The translations under genes were made by a program, and so were the position numbers. A DNA stretch of 33,021 bases from Dehalococcoidia bacterium SM23_28_2 (GTDB lineage Bacteria; Chloroflexota; Dehalococcoidia; SM23-28-2): positions 1-33,021 of the forward strand of contig LJUA01000018.1 of the NCBI GenBank assembly GCA_001303545.1, read 5' to 3'. The notes under the pieces are model-generated. The model saw only the letters and a list, made by a program, of their open reading frames with translations, had not been told where the DNA came from and searched no databases. Shown piece after piece: positions 32,918 to 33,021 of the stretch. Position 1 is the first letter of the stretch. Each line of letters opens with the position of its first letter.

Positions 32918-33021
32918 ATGAATCGTCTCCGGGACGCCGATTTCCTCAAGTGGCTGTACCCCGGCATGCACATCAAGCGCTGGCTGGCGCTGCTGCTGCT
33001 GGGGGTGGCAATAATGGGATT
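32918..33021 (+). CDS. YvcK/GlmR-like protein, N-terminus only (3' end outside window)
   Basis: About 34 residues are visible: MNRLRDADFLKWLYPGMHIK followed by a hydrophobic Leu-rich helix that runs to the window edge. The KWLYPGM...KRW motif followed by a membrane segment resembles the N-terminal extension of long YvcK (CofD-fold, UDP-GlcNAc-binding) proteins in Chloroflexota and related groups. YvcK proteins affect wall precursor and carbon flux, which would suit a place next to a transglycosylase. The core domain is outside the window, so this is only a suggestion. The start is ATG 32918, overlapping the TGA of the mini-frame. Confidence 0.5.
   Translation, partial: MNRLRDADFLKWLYPGMHIKRWLALLLLGVAIMG

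Noticed and set aside
1-33021. CRISPR arrays, tRNA or rRNA genes, insertion sequences
   Set aside because: No spaced short repeats, no tRNA T-loop pattern with cloverleaf, no transposase motifs were seen. The repeats present are inside coding genes or leaders.

Overview
This GC-rich 33-kb window looks like a chromosomal segment of an uncultured bacterium, most probably a Chloroflexota (Dehalococcoidia-like) lineage. That placement is inferred from the mix of genes: secreted Trp-Asn repeat and CSLREA beta-helix proteins, a YvcK-type protein with a membrane N-terminus, a fused proline-catabolic enzyme, and a hopanoid operon. No rRNA, tRNA, CRISPR array, insertion sequence or phage gene is visible.

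Layout. 1-2.3 kb (+): the 3' part of a neutral-ceramidase-like gene, then a lipoprotein beta-propeller gene split by a 37-bp tandem duplication. 2.35-6.25 kb (-): an acetolactate-synthase-like ThDP enzyme and a large secreted repeat protein, each with its own sigma70-type promoter. 6.25-7.29 kb: about 1 kb without a convincing gene; on the minus strand it carries a c-di-GMP-I (GEMM)-like riboswitch, long stem-loops and a terminator-like hairpin. 7.29-13.66 kb (-): an ATC-hydrolase-like protein, a hotdog thioesterase, bifunctional PutA, an Ala/Gly/Val-rich helical repeat protein, a frameshifted alpha/beta hydrolase and a small zinc-ribbon protein. 14.0-18.45 kb (+): a membrane-tethered methyltransferase, then an operon-like trio (M24 metallopeptidase, saccharopine-dehydrogenase-like oxidoreductase, alkyl-sulfatase-like MBL hydrolase).

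18.5-28.2 kb (+) is the centrepiece: a tightly packed hopanoid operon hpnC-hpnD-hpnE-(ispH-yjbQ fusion)-prenyl diphosphate synthase-hpnH-hpnG-shc. IspH supplies C5 units, the prenyltransferase builds allylic diphosphate, HpnD/C/E convert two farnesyl diphosphates to squalene, Shc cyclises it to hopene, and HpnH and HpnG add and trim adenosine to give side-chain-extended hopanoids. Four junctions overlap or lie within one base, and a TTGACA/TAAGAT promoter lies upstream.

28.2-33 kb (+): a surface CSLREA/beta-helix protein with its own consensus promoter, a membrane protein with a possible caspase-like (clan CD) His/Cys pair but a broken reading frame, a lytic transglycosylase, and the first codons of a YvcK-like gene. 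The last two genes share a repeated ~62-bp leader.

Three genes (beta-propeller, hydrolase, caspase-like protein) are each broken by one frame-changing event. Whether these are real pseudogenes, phase-variable switches or sequence errors cannot be settled from the sequence alone.
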